Below, in pieces: positions 1-7,292 of a DNA stretch of 64,000 nucleotides (positions are counted from its first letter, which is position 1; every line of letters begins with the position of its first letter). This DNA is from Pseudomonadota bacterium. Lineage in GTDB: Bacteria; Pseudomonadota; Gammaproteobacteria; Xanthomonadales; Xanthomonadaceae. The stretch is taken from the NCBI GenBank assembly GCA_018242425.1, contig JAFEBX010000011.1, positions 1-64,000 of the forward strand. Reading direction: 5' to 3'. The translations under genes were made by a program, and so were the position numbers. The notes under the pieces are model-generated. The model had not been told where the DNA came from and ran no database searches. It worked only from the letters and a program-made list of their open reading frames with translations.

Positions 1-217
1 ATGTTAGCTAGGATTTATGCTGACAGAAGGCCGGATAACCCATATTAATCAATAACTTATCCGAAATAGCCATGAGCTAACACGATTAGCCAGGTGATCG
101 ACGCCAATTTGTGGGCGAGTTTATGGGCGAAACCGCCTTCAAATTCCGAAATACCCCTTAATTCCGGGCATTCCTGAACAGCCTTTTGCGGACCCTCTCT
201 CCTCCGAAAGACAAGAT
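1..217. other. Non-coding end of the element with candidate integrase arm sites and an inverted repeat
   Basis: No convincing gene is seen here. Two direct repeats of TTTRTGGGCGA lie at 108-118 and 120-130. Similar TRTGGG motifs occur beside the integrase at 8523-8550, which suggests arm-type integrase sites. A 7-bp inverted repeat, CGGATAA/TTATCCG, spans 32-63 with an AT-rich centre. It lies downstream of the tape-measure stop codon and could be a weak terminator, an operator or a recombination site. Confidence 0.35.
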
Positions 218-2662
218 TCACCCATTCCTCGTCAGTGCGCGGCGAGCTTCATAGCCAGCCTTGTTCGCTATCTGCTGCTGAGTGCGCGGATCTGTCGGAG
301 CTGAATAGTTGTTATTGATGACCTGGGTGAATCCGCTGCCACCACCGCCAAGCCTGTTGTTCGGCGTGACGTGGCCGCCAGAGCTTCCCATCATCAGATA
401 GTCCTTCCCGCTGACGCTCAGCAATTCAGGGCCACGCTCGTTCACGCGGTAGAGCGTGTTTGCATCCACGGCACCACCTGAAGCGCGTCCGCTTCCCCAT
501 GACTGCATCAAGGACGAAATCCAAGTTGTTCCAGTGTTGCCCCACCCTGCATCGGTGCTGCTGCCCATTGAAGCGCCGTTGCCCCATGAAGTAGCCCAAT
601 TCATCATCATTTGTGAAAACTTCTGCGCTGCCTGTTGTGCGACAAACCTCATGAGGCTTTGCGCCATCGATTCCAACATTTCCTTGAAGGCATCCTTCGT
701 AGACTTTGCGCCGGTTCCAACCTCGTAGACGAAGTTACCGAACGAGTTACCCATGTCGTCAACCAGACCTCGCAGTTGTTGCATCTGCTGAGACTGCTTA
801 GTCAGTGAAATGATGCTTTGTTCGTACTCGGAATTTGCCTGTGCGCCAGATCGCTTCAGATTGTTGTAAATCTCCTGCTGCTCGTTCGACATCCCAAGAA
901 GCTTGATCTGATCATTCAGGTCCTGAATCATGGATGTGGCGCCAAAGTCGCGCCGGCCGACTTCTTGGGCCTTACGCTTGTCGTACATGTCCTGGGTGAT
1001 CAAGTGCAGCCTGAGCTGCTCGTCCAGATCGCGGATCGCCGTGTTGTAGCGGTAGGTGGCCTCTGTAGCAGGACCGCCAAGTTGCGCTGCCATCTCTGCG
1101 GTCTGGTCGTTGAACTCCTGCTGGAACTTCTTCAGCTCGTCGGCCTGAATCTCGCCGGCCAGCTTCTTCATGGACTCGGTGAACTTGTCGATCTGATCCT
1201 TCGGAACTCCGATCTTCGTGGCTCTCGCGGCCATGTCGCCGATCTCGCGCAGTCGGTCAGAATATTCGGCTGCAATCGGGTTGGTCTTCTTGACGAGCTG
1301 ATCCGCCCATTTCTCTTGGACGTCCTGCATACGCGCAAGCTCGTCTGAGATGCGCTGGGCGGAGTTGTCTGTTCGTCCCCTTGCCGACTTTGCGGGCTTA
1401 TCCTGTCCGCCATAGAACCGCTTCAATTTGTCCTGAGCTGCCTTTTCGGCAGCCGAAATCCCGTAATGGTCTCCTGGCGCAAGCCCAGTTCCGGAGGTAA
1501 CGGAATCCCTAAACATCGGGTCGATAGACGCCCGCTTAGCTGCCTTTGCGGCAGCCTGCGAAGCCATGTTCGCCCGCATCTTTTCGCCGGCAAGCGGAGC
1601 ATTGAGCAGGTCGTCTGCTTCCTTCTTGTACTGCTTCGCGTTGTCGATCACTCCCTTGTAAGCGGCGAGCGCGCCAGCAAAGTCTGCGTTCTTCAACCGA
1701 TCGACAGCTTCTGCCGCCCTATCGATTCCTACTCCCATTGCGGCGATAGTTATGCCTGCGAGTTTTGCTACGTTCGCGACGGCACTAATGATGTCAACCA
1801 AATAGGTGAAAACTTGGATTGCACCGCTAGTGGCGTCTTTCAGGCCGTCCGTCTTCTTTGCACCATCGAGCATCAGGTCTGCGAAACTGTTAAGCAGCGG
1901 CAGTAGGTCTGCCGCTGCTATCTGAGCCCATCCCTGTGTAATTGCGTGCAGGTCGGTCAACTTGTCGTTGAAGTTGTCTGCCGCGCTGGCAGTTTCCTGA
2001 TCGATGACGATGCCAAGCTCCTTGGCACGATCCGTCATGTCCTTTAGGCCGCCAGAGCCAGACGACAGGAACTCCATCAGGTCGGTGCCGGACTTGCCGA
2101 ACAAGTCCATCGCAACCTTGGTCTTCAATGCATCGTCCGTCAGTCCTTTGAACTTGTCGGCGATCTCCGGGACGATCTGCTCCAGCTTCTTCATCTTGCC
2201 GGATGCGTCCGTCACCGACACCCCGAGCGCAGCGAACAAGCGTCCCTTCTCGCTCTTGGCGTCGAGGCCGTCCGTCATCGCGGCCTGCAGCTTCTTGAAG
2301 CCGACACCGAGAGCGTCAATGTCCGTCCCGGTCTGCTTGGCGGCATAGCCCCATCCGCTCATCTGCTCAGCGGAGACGCCCAGGCGTTGCGTGAAGTCGT
2401 TGAGCTTGTCGGCACGGTCAATCGCTGCGTGGACGCTTTCCAGCGCTGCCCCAACGCCAACCGTGACGCCAGCGAATGCGACGAACTCAAGGGCAGCTGA
2501 CTTGATTGATCGGCCAATACTCTGGCCAAAGTCGTACGCCATCTTGTTCATGGCGTCCGTGCGCTGCTTCATCTGTCGCTCGGCTTGAGACAACGGGCCC
2601 GTGAAGCCCGCGATCTTGGCGACGAGGTCCAACGTAAGCTGACCGAGGTTACTGCTAGCCAT
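218..2662 (-). CDS. Phage tail tape measure protein
   Basis: An 814-residue tape-measure protein, which sets tail length and is threaded through the tail tube in siphophages. The N-terminal region is Ala/Gly-rich and helical, with a hydrophobic stretch near residues 55-75. The middle is long and coiled-coil-like. The C-terminus carries the family hallmark: a Gly-rich segment, then an RVNERGPELL-type motif and YLMMG, like lambda gpH-type proteins. The start has a good ribosome site (GAGGAG) just downstream of a terminator hairpin. The gene is intact at both ends. It follows the capsid gene directly, without the head-tail connector and tail-tube genes that normally separate them. No minor-tail gene follows it in the remaining 217 bases. 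Confidence 0.9.
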   Translation of the reverse strand: MASSNLGQLTLDLVAKIAGFTGPLSQAERQMKQRTDAMNKMAYDFGQSIGRSIKSAALEFVAFAGVTVGVGAALESVHAAIDRADKLNDFTQRLGVSAEQMSGWGYAAKQTGTDIDALGVGFKKLQAAMTDGLDAKSEKGRLFAALGVSVTDASGKMKKLEQIVPEIADKFKGLTDDALKTKVAMDLFGKSGTDLMEFLSSGSGGLKDMTDRAKELGIVIDQETASAADNFNDKLTDLHAITQGWAQIAAADLLPLLNSFADLMLDGAKKTDGLKDATSGAIQVFTYLVDIISAVANVAKLAGITIAAMGVGIDRAAEAVDRLKNADFAGALAAYKGVIDNAKQYKKEADDLLNAPLAGEKMRANMASQAAAKAAKRASIDPMFRDSVTSGTGLAPGDHYGISAAEKAAQDKLKRFYGGQDKPAKSARGRTDNSAQRISDELARMQDVQEKWADQLVKKTNPIAAEYSDRLREIGDMAARATKIGVPKDQIDKFTESMKKLAGEIQADELKKFQQEFNDQTAEMAAQLGGPATEATYRYNTAIRDLDEQLRLHLITQDMYDKRKAQEVGRRDFGATSMIQDLNDQIKLLGMSNEQQEIYNNLKRSGAQANSEYEQSIISLTKQSQQMQQLRGLVDDMGNSFGNFVYEVGTGAKSTKDAFKEMLESMAQSLMRFVAQQAAQKFSQMMMNWATSWGNGASMGSSTDAGWGNTGTTWISSLMQSWGSGRASGGAVDANTLYRVNERGPELLSVSGKDYLMMGSSGGHVTPNNRLGGGGSGFTQVINNNYSAPTDPRTQQQIANKAGYEARRALTRNG

Positions 2663-2682
2663 TGCACACTCTCCTCAAAATC

Positions 2683-2712
2683 AAAAATCCCCCGGCAGTT
2701 GCCTACCGGGGG
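2683..2712 (-). terminator. Rho-independent terminator between capsid and tape-measure genes
   Basis: On the minus strand, CCCCCGGTAGG pairs with the complementary arm ending CCGGGGG, followed by a run of five T. It lies after the capsid stop and about 21 bases before the tape-measure start, so the two late genes may be expressed unequally. Confidence 0.75.
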
Positions 2713-2817
2713 ACGTCAGCACGTTGCTCCGCTGGTGTGCCATTCCAGCCGCGTCGATGTATGGAAAGGGGAATGACGGCCCCTTGGGCAGCATCTCCGC
2801 GCTATTACCGCCCTATA

Positions 2818-3912
2818 TCAGCTATCGCTCAGCGCCAGCTTCAGCACTGCACTCGGACTGAAAACCGCGAATCCCAGCCGCGCTTCGCCGCGGATCGTCA
2901 CCAGGTTCTTGGTGAAGTCATCGCCATCGCGCCCGACCTCCACAACCACCTGCTGGCGATCCAGAATCGCGCACTGTGACGGATCCAGGATCAAAGCGGT
3001 TCCAGCGCCCAGGCTCGGGGTCGTCAACACCGGAGAGTTCCAGATCGACGGCGATGCCGGGTTGTCCCAGCCACCCGCCACATAGAGCTTTTCCGTCGCG
3101 GAACGCTCGGAGCGGATGATGTGCCAGTCAGTCGGATGCAGGATGACCAGGCCCGGATTCCAGCCAGAGATCCGCAGGGACGTCATGGCTTCGCCAATGT
3201 CATCCGCCCGCTTCGCGCCTGCTGTCGCGGTGAAGGCCGTCGCCTGGGTCAAGAGACCCTGGATCTTGCCCGCCGTATTGCCTGCGACAAGCTCGCTTTC
3301 GGCTTTCGCCAGCACGCCATAGCGAAGCAGGTTGTCCATCTGCATTTGCAGCGCCGGGACGTCCGACAGCACCTGCTCCGATGCCTTGAAGTAATGCGCG
3401 ATGGTGGTGATCGGCGCGGTCAACAGGCTCGTCGGCATTGCGCCTGCAGCCTTGGCAGAGCCCTCAGTTGCCTGATAGGCCGCCGCGTTCGTGTAGCTGT
3501 CGAGCCTGTGGAACTCGAACGCGTTGGAGTTGACTTTCAGCCGCGGCAGGACATCGAACAGGCTCAGCACCCGGCGCGGATCGGCACCAATCTGGCCCGT
3601 ATATCGCTGCGGGTTCACGTCCCATTGCTCGGCACCCGTGTCGCCGGTGACCGACTTGAACAGGGCACGCAGGTCAGTATCGATGGCGACAGTCGCGGAC
3701 TTGGACGTGCGATTGCGGACAGCGATAACCCCGGCATCTTCGCTCACCTTCGCGAGCGGACTGGCCTTGTCGAACTCCATCGGAGTGAAAGCGAGGCCAC
3801 CACGCTGTTCCAGCGAGAGCAGACGATCGGCAAACTCGGCATGGCTGGCTTTCAATGCATCCTGGTTTTCGCCGATCTTCTCGAGCGACTTCAGTACGGT
3901 TTCAATACTCAT
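2818..3912 (-). CDS. Phage major capsid protein, HK97 fold
   Basis: A 364-residue protein of the HK97-type major capsid family. The first 40 or so residues form a short charged helical segment, shorter than the usual ~100-residue scaffolding delta domain. The fold follows: the region near NPQRYTGQI and DVLPRLKV, the E-loop region with TEGSAKAAG, and a C-terminal segment with GWNPGLVILHPTDWHII and VVEVGRDGDDFTKN, all typical of the family. The start at MSIETV is chosen because AGGGAAG precedes it; an upstream in-frame extension looks non-coding. No protease gene is adjacent, although HK97-type capsids usually need one when a delta domain is present. The family call is firm; whether it assembles is unknown. 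Confidence 0.85.
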   Translation of the reverse strand: MSIETVLKSLEKIGENQDALKASHAEFADRLLSLEQRGGLAFTPMEFDKASPLAKVSEDAGVIAVRNRTSKSATVAIDTDLRALFKSVTGDTGAEQWDVNPQRYTGQIGADPRRVLSLFDVLPRLKVNSNAFEFHRLDSYTNAAAYQATEGSAKAAGAMPTSLLTAPITTIAHYFKASEQVLSDVPALQMQMDNLLRYGVLAKAESELVAGNTAGKIQGLLTQATAFTATAGAKRADDIGEAMTSLRISGWNPGLVILHPTDWHIIRSERSATEKLYVAGGWDNPASPSIWNSPVLTTPSLGAGTALILDPSQCAILDRQQVVVEVGRDGDDFTKNLVTIRGEARLGFAVFSPSAVLKLALSDS

Positions 3913-4324
3913 GATCTTCCCTTGTGGATTGGTGTGGACCGACCTCGTCTGCCCTGTGCGTTGCACCAAGTTCCCCCTGGCCAACATCTGCGACATCAGC
4001 CCCATCACGCGGCATCCCACACGCGGAGAGGTCCCGAAGCCCGGAAATACGAGAAATCGGATATGGACCAAGGCGGTCCATTTGAATTCTGTTTTTGCTC
4101 AAAAACCCTCAGCCACCTTGGTTCTAGGCCGAATGCGGGTCATTTGCTGAATTTGAATCTCTCAAACCAGAAAAAAAACGCGCATGAGAGGGGACGCGTA
4201 TCGCGACGTCGATCGTCTCGAGACTTTTGACCCTCCCCCCGGCCATATGTTGGCTGCTGCCTACCACGCGGGCAGCTGCGCGGGATGATGTGCTGGGGAG
4301 CGAGCATCTGTTCCATCTTCCAAC
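3913..4324 (-). promoter_or_regulatory. Gene-free stretch between early and late genes with inverted repeat and terminator
   Basis: This 412-base gap has no convincing gene. A perfect 7-bp inverted repeat (ATGGACC/GGTCCAT, 5-base spacer) spans 4063-4081 and is a candidate operator for the late genes. At 4171-4199 the minus strand reads ACGCG, a loop, CGCGT and a run of eight T, a short-stem terminator for the early operon ending at 4325. The capsid promoter probably lies in the remaining part. Confidence 0.45.
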
Positions 4325-4723
4325 CTAGCATGTCGAATCCTCATTGGTTCCCGACTTCATTTCAGCCACGATTCGTGCTGCCTCGTCACCCTCGTACACC
4401 CGCACCGGTGCGGGCGGATGACATCGGAACATCGGATCTAGGCTCAGCCCAGGTCGGTTCTCCTGACGCACGTTGCGGACATCGCACTCAGGGAAGCTGC
4501 CATTGAACCGGCGCCTGTAGTCCTGCATCCGGACCGCGGGCTCTACCAGCCGCTCGATCTGCTCGATGGCTGCGTGACATCGTGTGACGTCGCTCGTATT
4601 GGCCAGCTCAACAAACCTGGCCTTCCTGATCTTCAGCGCCTTGGCGGCCTTGGACTGACTGACCTTCCCCGCTCGGTAGTCGGATAGCACCTGCCCTAGC
4701 ATTTCCTCTAGGCAGGCGGCCAT
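4325..4723 (-). CDS. Small phage early protein with HTH-like N-terminus
   Basis: A 132-residue protein that I do not recognise. The N-terminal third (GKVSQSKAAKALKIRKARF) resembles a helix-turn-helix. The C-terminal part is Arg-rich with no clear fold. Its ATG overlaps the stop of the upstream replication-type gene (TGATG), so the two are translationally coupled. In lambda-like phages this slot is often a helicase loader, but nothing here shows that. It is followed by a T-run hairpin at 4171-4199 and appears to be the last early gene. Confidence 0.6.
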   Translation of the reverse strand: MAACLEEMLGQVLSDYRAGKVSQSKAAKALKIRKARFVELANTSDVTRCHAAIEQIERLVEPAVRMQDYRRRFNGSFPECDVRNVRQENRPGLSLDPMFRCHPPAPVRVYEGDEAARIVAEMKSGTNEDSTC

Positions 4724-5508
4724 CAAGGGTTACTTCCTGGCATCTGAGCCCGGATCAACTCCAATGCCCTGAGGTCTTCCATCTGCTCGAGGTACTGGCA
4801 TGCAAACCTGTAGTTGCCTTCAATCCTGTCGAGCCGTTCCCTAACGTCCGTATTCGATAGATCTTTGAGCTCCATCAAGGTTTGCAGTTGAGCAAGGCTT
4901 GTCACCACCTGACTCTCTGGTGACCCCTTCGGAAATTGGCATTGGCTAACGTCGCTGCCGTTAGCTCCTTTAGCCTCCCCGTTTCCCTGATTCCTATTCC
5001 CAGAAAAAAAGCTGTTGCTGTTCGAACTTCCTATTTCTTTTTCTGATTCAGTAATCGATTCATTAAGGTATTCGGGTGGCGTGCGTGCCGTCCCTTTTGG
5101 GATCTGGATGTCGTCCCTTTTGGACGAGGATGTCGTCCCTTTGGGATGGGGATGTCGTCCCTTTTCACCCCTTGAACCCCCGGCACGGATGCCGTCCCTT
5201 TGAGGCGCCTTTTGAGCCTGAAAATGGGGGACATAGCGGTTGAGTTTTCCGCGCTGGCGATTGACATGGAGATAGCCCCATTCCTCAAGAGCATCGATCG
5301 CACGCTGCACAGTCCTCTCATCCAGCCCCCCATCGACCGCCATGGAATCCACTGAAGGCCAGCAGCAGCCATGGTCGCGATTGAATCGCCACAGCAGCAC
5401 GCCCATGACGGCGACGTGTGACCGACTCGCACGCTCATCGCATGCCACGGTGTAAAGCAGGCGGAACTTGTCGCCAAGCCCACCCGGCTCAGCCTGGTAA
5501 CTAGCCAT
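4723..5508 (-). CDS. O-like phage replication initiator (winged-helix DNA-binding)
   Basis: A 261-residue protein. Residues 15-95 form a helix-turn-helix/winged-helix domain: HVAVMGVLLWRFN, then CCWPSVDSMA, then DERTVQRAIDALEEWGY, the pattern of phage and plasmid replication initiators. The middle (about residues 105-150) is low-complexity and basic because the DNA there consists of direct repeats. The C-terminus has a short coiled coil. Repeats inside an initiator gene are the arrangement of the lambda origin inside gene O, so this is probably the initiator and its own origin. Its stop overlaps the next ATG. Confidence 0.65.
   Translation of the reverse strand: MASYQAEPGGLGDKFRLLYTVACDERASRSHVAVMGVLLWRFNRDHGCCWPSVDSMAVDGGLDERTVQRAIDALEEWGYLHVNRQRGKLNRYVPHFQAQKAPQRDGIRAGGSRGEKGRHPHPKGTTSSSKRDDIQIPKGTARTPPEYLNESITESEKEIGSSNSNSFFSGNRNQGNGEAKGANGSDVSQCQFPKGSPESQVVTSLAQLQTLMELKDLSNTDVRERLDRIEGNYRFACQYLEQMEDLRALELIRAQMPGSNP
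5084..5206. repeat. Five iteron-like direct repeats inside the replication gene (candidate origin)
   Basis: Five copies of GATGYCGTCCCTTT occur, with the CGTCCC core beginning at 5089, 5112, 5134, 5156 and 5193. The spacings are 23, 22, 22 and 37 bases. The period is not a multiple of three, so the repeats are read in different frames and yield different peptides. This argues for selection on the DNA rather than on the protein. An AT-rich stretch lies beside them at about 4985-5075, as at iteron origins. Confidence 0.7.
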
Positions 5509-5526
5509 TGGTCGCTCCCCAGCGCG

Positions 5527-5745
5527 TCAGACGGTCGGGCGATCGACGGGTTCTGCTGCGGTCACCAGGCTCTCGCGATAGGCCAGCACATGGCGTCTGG
5601 CGCCATCTAGGGCGATCGCCAGCATTTCGGCCTTGGATGCGTCAGGGCGCTTGTGGAGCTCGACGAGCTGCGCCGCAAGACGATCCCCGATCTCGGGCAA
5701 CGTCAAGCGCAGGGATTCGCTGGATGGCTGGAATGTGGGCTTCAT
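5527..5745 (-). CDS. Small hypothetical phage protein
   Basis: A 72-residue protein, helical by composition and of unrecognised family. It has a central ELHKRPDASKAEMLAIALDG segment. Its start overlaps the stop of the preceding gene by four bases (ATGA), and it lies 18 bases before the replication gene, which supports a real gene in the early operon. Confidence 0.5.
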   Translation of the reverse strand: MKPTFQPSSESLRLTLPEIGDRLAAQLVELHKRPDASKAEMLAIALDGARRHVLAYRESLVTAAEPVDRPTV

Positions 5746-5939
5746 GCTTCCACCTCCCCCAGCGCGATCTGGATGCGATTCAGCAGAGCATTCAGTTTGG
5801 CCAGCCCCTTTTCATGCTCGCTGACCATGTTGTCGCGCAGCCTCTTGCCTTCCCTGAGCCTCTTGTTGAGCTCAGCTTTCCCTTCCGGGGTCTTGGCGAG
5901 TTTGTTGAGCAGCGGCTGGGAGAGAAGAAGACCCTTCAT
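5742..5939 (-). CDS. Small hypothetical phage protein, coiled coil
   Basis: A 65-residue, highly charged helical protein (GKAELNKRLREGKRLRDN) that probably forms a coiled coil. Four-base start/stop overlaps on both sides place it in the early operon. The function is unknown. Confidence 0.5.
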   Translation of the reverse strand: MKGLLLSQPLLNKLAKTPEGKAELNKRLREGKRLRDNMVSEHEKGLAKLNALLNRIQIALGEVEA

Positions 5940-6139
5940 GCGGCCTTCTCCCGCTTGAACTCTGCCGCGCGCTGAGGAAGCGTCAGCAGGCTATCGAGGT
6001 AGACGAATCGCTTCCTCGCAATCGTGAAGGTTTCGAGCAAGCCAGCTTGCACCAACTCGTATGCGCGACTCTCACTGATCCCGCGCTTTTCGCATTCTGG
6101 GATGAAGGCACCATATTCCCGAAGGCTGGTGTTTTCCAT
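5936..6139 (-). CDS. Small DNA-binding protein, excisionase/AlpA-like
   Basis: A 67-residue protein with a winged-helix/MerR-like pattern: GISESRAYELVQAGLLETFTI, then RKRFVYLDSL. This is the shape of excisionase, AlpA or Cox-type regulators (helix, tight turn, recognition helix, then a wing). It is the first gene after the operator-rich gap 6140-6239, as expected for an early regulator or recombination directionality factor. The role is inferred from size, motif and position. Confidence 0.6.
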   Translation of the reverse strand: MENTSLREYGAFIPECEKRGISESRAYELVQAGLLETFTIARKRFVYLDSLLTLPQRAAEFKREKAA

Positions 6140-6155
6140 ATTGGCCGATCCTCTA

Positions 6156-6251
6156 CCACACGGGCTTGTGTGGGGTCGGCACCTATTGAATAGCTGGATT
6201 CACACAATTTCGTCATCCAGCTAGCACGATGACATTTTGCTAGTTGGATGA
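6156..6251. promoter_or_regulatory. Operator-like inverted repeats upstream of the excisionase-like gene
   Basis: TCATCCAGCTAGC at 6213-6225 is matched in inverted orientation by GCTAGTTGGATGA at 6239-6251, with one mismatch over 13 bases. A third half-site, TAGCTGGAT, lies at 6191-6199. A separate CCACAC/GTGTGG inverted repeat spans 6156-6173. Together they look like a phage control region. The distal arm overlaps the last codons and stop of the upstream gene. Confidence 0.5.
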
Positions 6252-6812
6252 CGATTCGCGGCGCCATCTTGAAATGGCGTTCTTAATCCCTCCCTCCGAT
6301 AAATCAACACCTTCCTGCTGATACTTGAATGCCATTTCCTTGGCGAATCCTCGGCCAGGCTGCTGACGGTTCTCCCATTCACGCCGAATTTCATGCATAG
6401 CTTTTGCCTTCGGATCATTCTCTGCCCTTTTCAAACCGGCCAGCCTTGGACGATCCAACTCAATTGCGCGGTCATCCAGCGCACGATCTAGCGCCTGCAG
6501 CGCCAGTTCAAATCCTACCCTCACAGATTCCAGTTCATCTCGAAGATCATCACTGGAATCATCCCAATACAGGGAATCGATGATCTTCGATAGTTCGTGA
6601 AAGCTTTCAGCCGCTGCCATACCGTTGAACAGGATTTCTCTGTCATCTGGGTGCACATTCGGGTGGAGCCGCTTGAACAGTCGATCGAGATGATGCGTCC
6701 TGATAAACCGATCTTTCTCAGTCTCCGATAGCTCCCATGTAGGCCTAACTTCGCGTGGAGCCTTGTTGACGCGGGCAACCGCACTCTTGTTTGGCTTCTT
6801 GGCGCCACTCAT
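6240..6812 (-). CDS. Hypothetical phage protein, 190 aa
   Basis: I do not recognise this protein. It has a basic N-terminus (KKPNKSAVARVNKAPREVR), a helical middle with LHPNVHPDDREILFNG, and a basic C-terminus (KNAISRWRRESSSN) that could touch nucleic acid. Its start overlaps the stop of the preceding small gene (ATGA). Its last codons overlap one arm of the operator-like repeat. The chain of coupled genes supports expression; the function is open. Confidence 0.5.
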   Translation of the reverse strand: MSGAKKPNKSAVARVNKAPREVRPTWELSETEKDRFIRTHHLDRLFKRLHPNVHPDDREILFNGMAAAESFHELSKIIDSLYWDDSSDDLRDELESVRVGFELALQALDRALDDRAIELDRPRLAGLKRAENDPKAKAMHEIRREWENRQQPGRGFAKEMAFKYQQEGVDLSEGGIKNAISRWRRESSSN

Positions 6813-7036
6813 TTCTTCTTCCTCGCTTCAATCTTAGCCGCAAGGCTTCGGCCAAGATCCGCAAGGAGGATCTTCATTTCTGCGCTGAGTTCACGTCGAG
6901 GATCGAATTCTCCTTCGTACTGATTCGGAGAACGCATCTGGGCCTCGATGGTCGCAACGAGAAAATCGACATTGTCCTGATTTATCTTTATACCGCGCCG
7001 CTTCGCAAACGGAAATTGAATGATGTCGGCACTCAT
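6809..7036 (-). CDS. Small phage protein with IQFP motif (copy 2)
   Basis: A 75-residue protein starting MSADIIQFPF, then a charged helical body ending in KIEARKKK. The N-terminal IIQFPF motif matches VIQFPL in the neighbouring upstream gene, so the two may be diverged duplicates or share a binding partner. Four-base start/stop overlaps occur on both sides. The function is unknown. Confidence 0.5.
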   Translation of the reverse strand: MSADIIQFPFAKRRGIKINQDNVDFLVATIEAQMRSPNQYEGEFDPRRELSAEMKILLADLGRSLAAKIEARKKK

Positions 7037-7227
7037 GCGTCTTGCTCCCGCTGCTCCAGCCTGCGCTTGAGCTGCATGAGCAGTTCAGCCATCCGGTTAG
7101 CACGTTCGGCATCCATACGCCGACCAAATACGTTCTCTGCCGCCTGCTGCACCGCTTGAGTTGCGCTCTCGCGCTCAGTCAGCGGGCCGTGCTTGAGTGG
7201 GAATTGGATAACATCCGTAGTTGCCAT
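7033..7227 (-). CDS. Small phage protein with IQFP motif (copy 1)
   Basis: A 64-residue protein starting MATTDVIQFPL, with a helical, Arg/Gln-rich C-terminus (ELLMQLKRRLEQREQDA). A strong ribosome site (AAAGGAG) precedes the ATG, so it is probably the first gene of the early cluster below the integrase. The shared D[IV]IQFP[FL] motif links it to the next gene. The function is unknown. Confidence 0.5.
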   Translation of the reverse strand: MATTDVIQFPLKHGPLTERESATQAVQQAAENVFGRRMDAERANRMAELLMQLKRRLEQREQDA

Positions 7228-7260
7228 GCTCGTCTCCTTTCAGACGGTTGTGGAAGGCGT

Positions 7261-7284
7261 GACCGGGTGTATCAGCACCCGGTC
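7261..7284. terminator. Perfect hairpin after the integrase gene
   Basis: GACCGGGTG pairs perfectly with CACCCGGTC around a 6-base loop, starting 9 bases past the integrase stop. No T-run follows, so it may be an RNA-stabilising hairpin or an operator rather than a classical terminator. Confidence 0.4.
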
Positions 7285-7292
7285 GCGCCGCT

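Noticed and set aside
32..63. dif/XerCD recombination site
   Set aside because: One arm (ATTTCGGATAA on the minus strand) resembles a XerC arm, but the other arm does not match; left as a plain inverted repeat.
5084..5206. CRISPR array
   Set aside because: Repeats are short (14 bases), spaced 22-37 bases and inside a coding gene. No cas genes or leader are present; iterons fit better.
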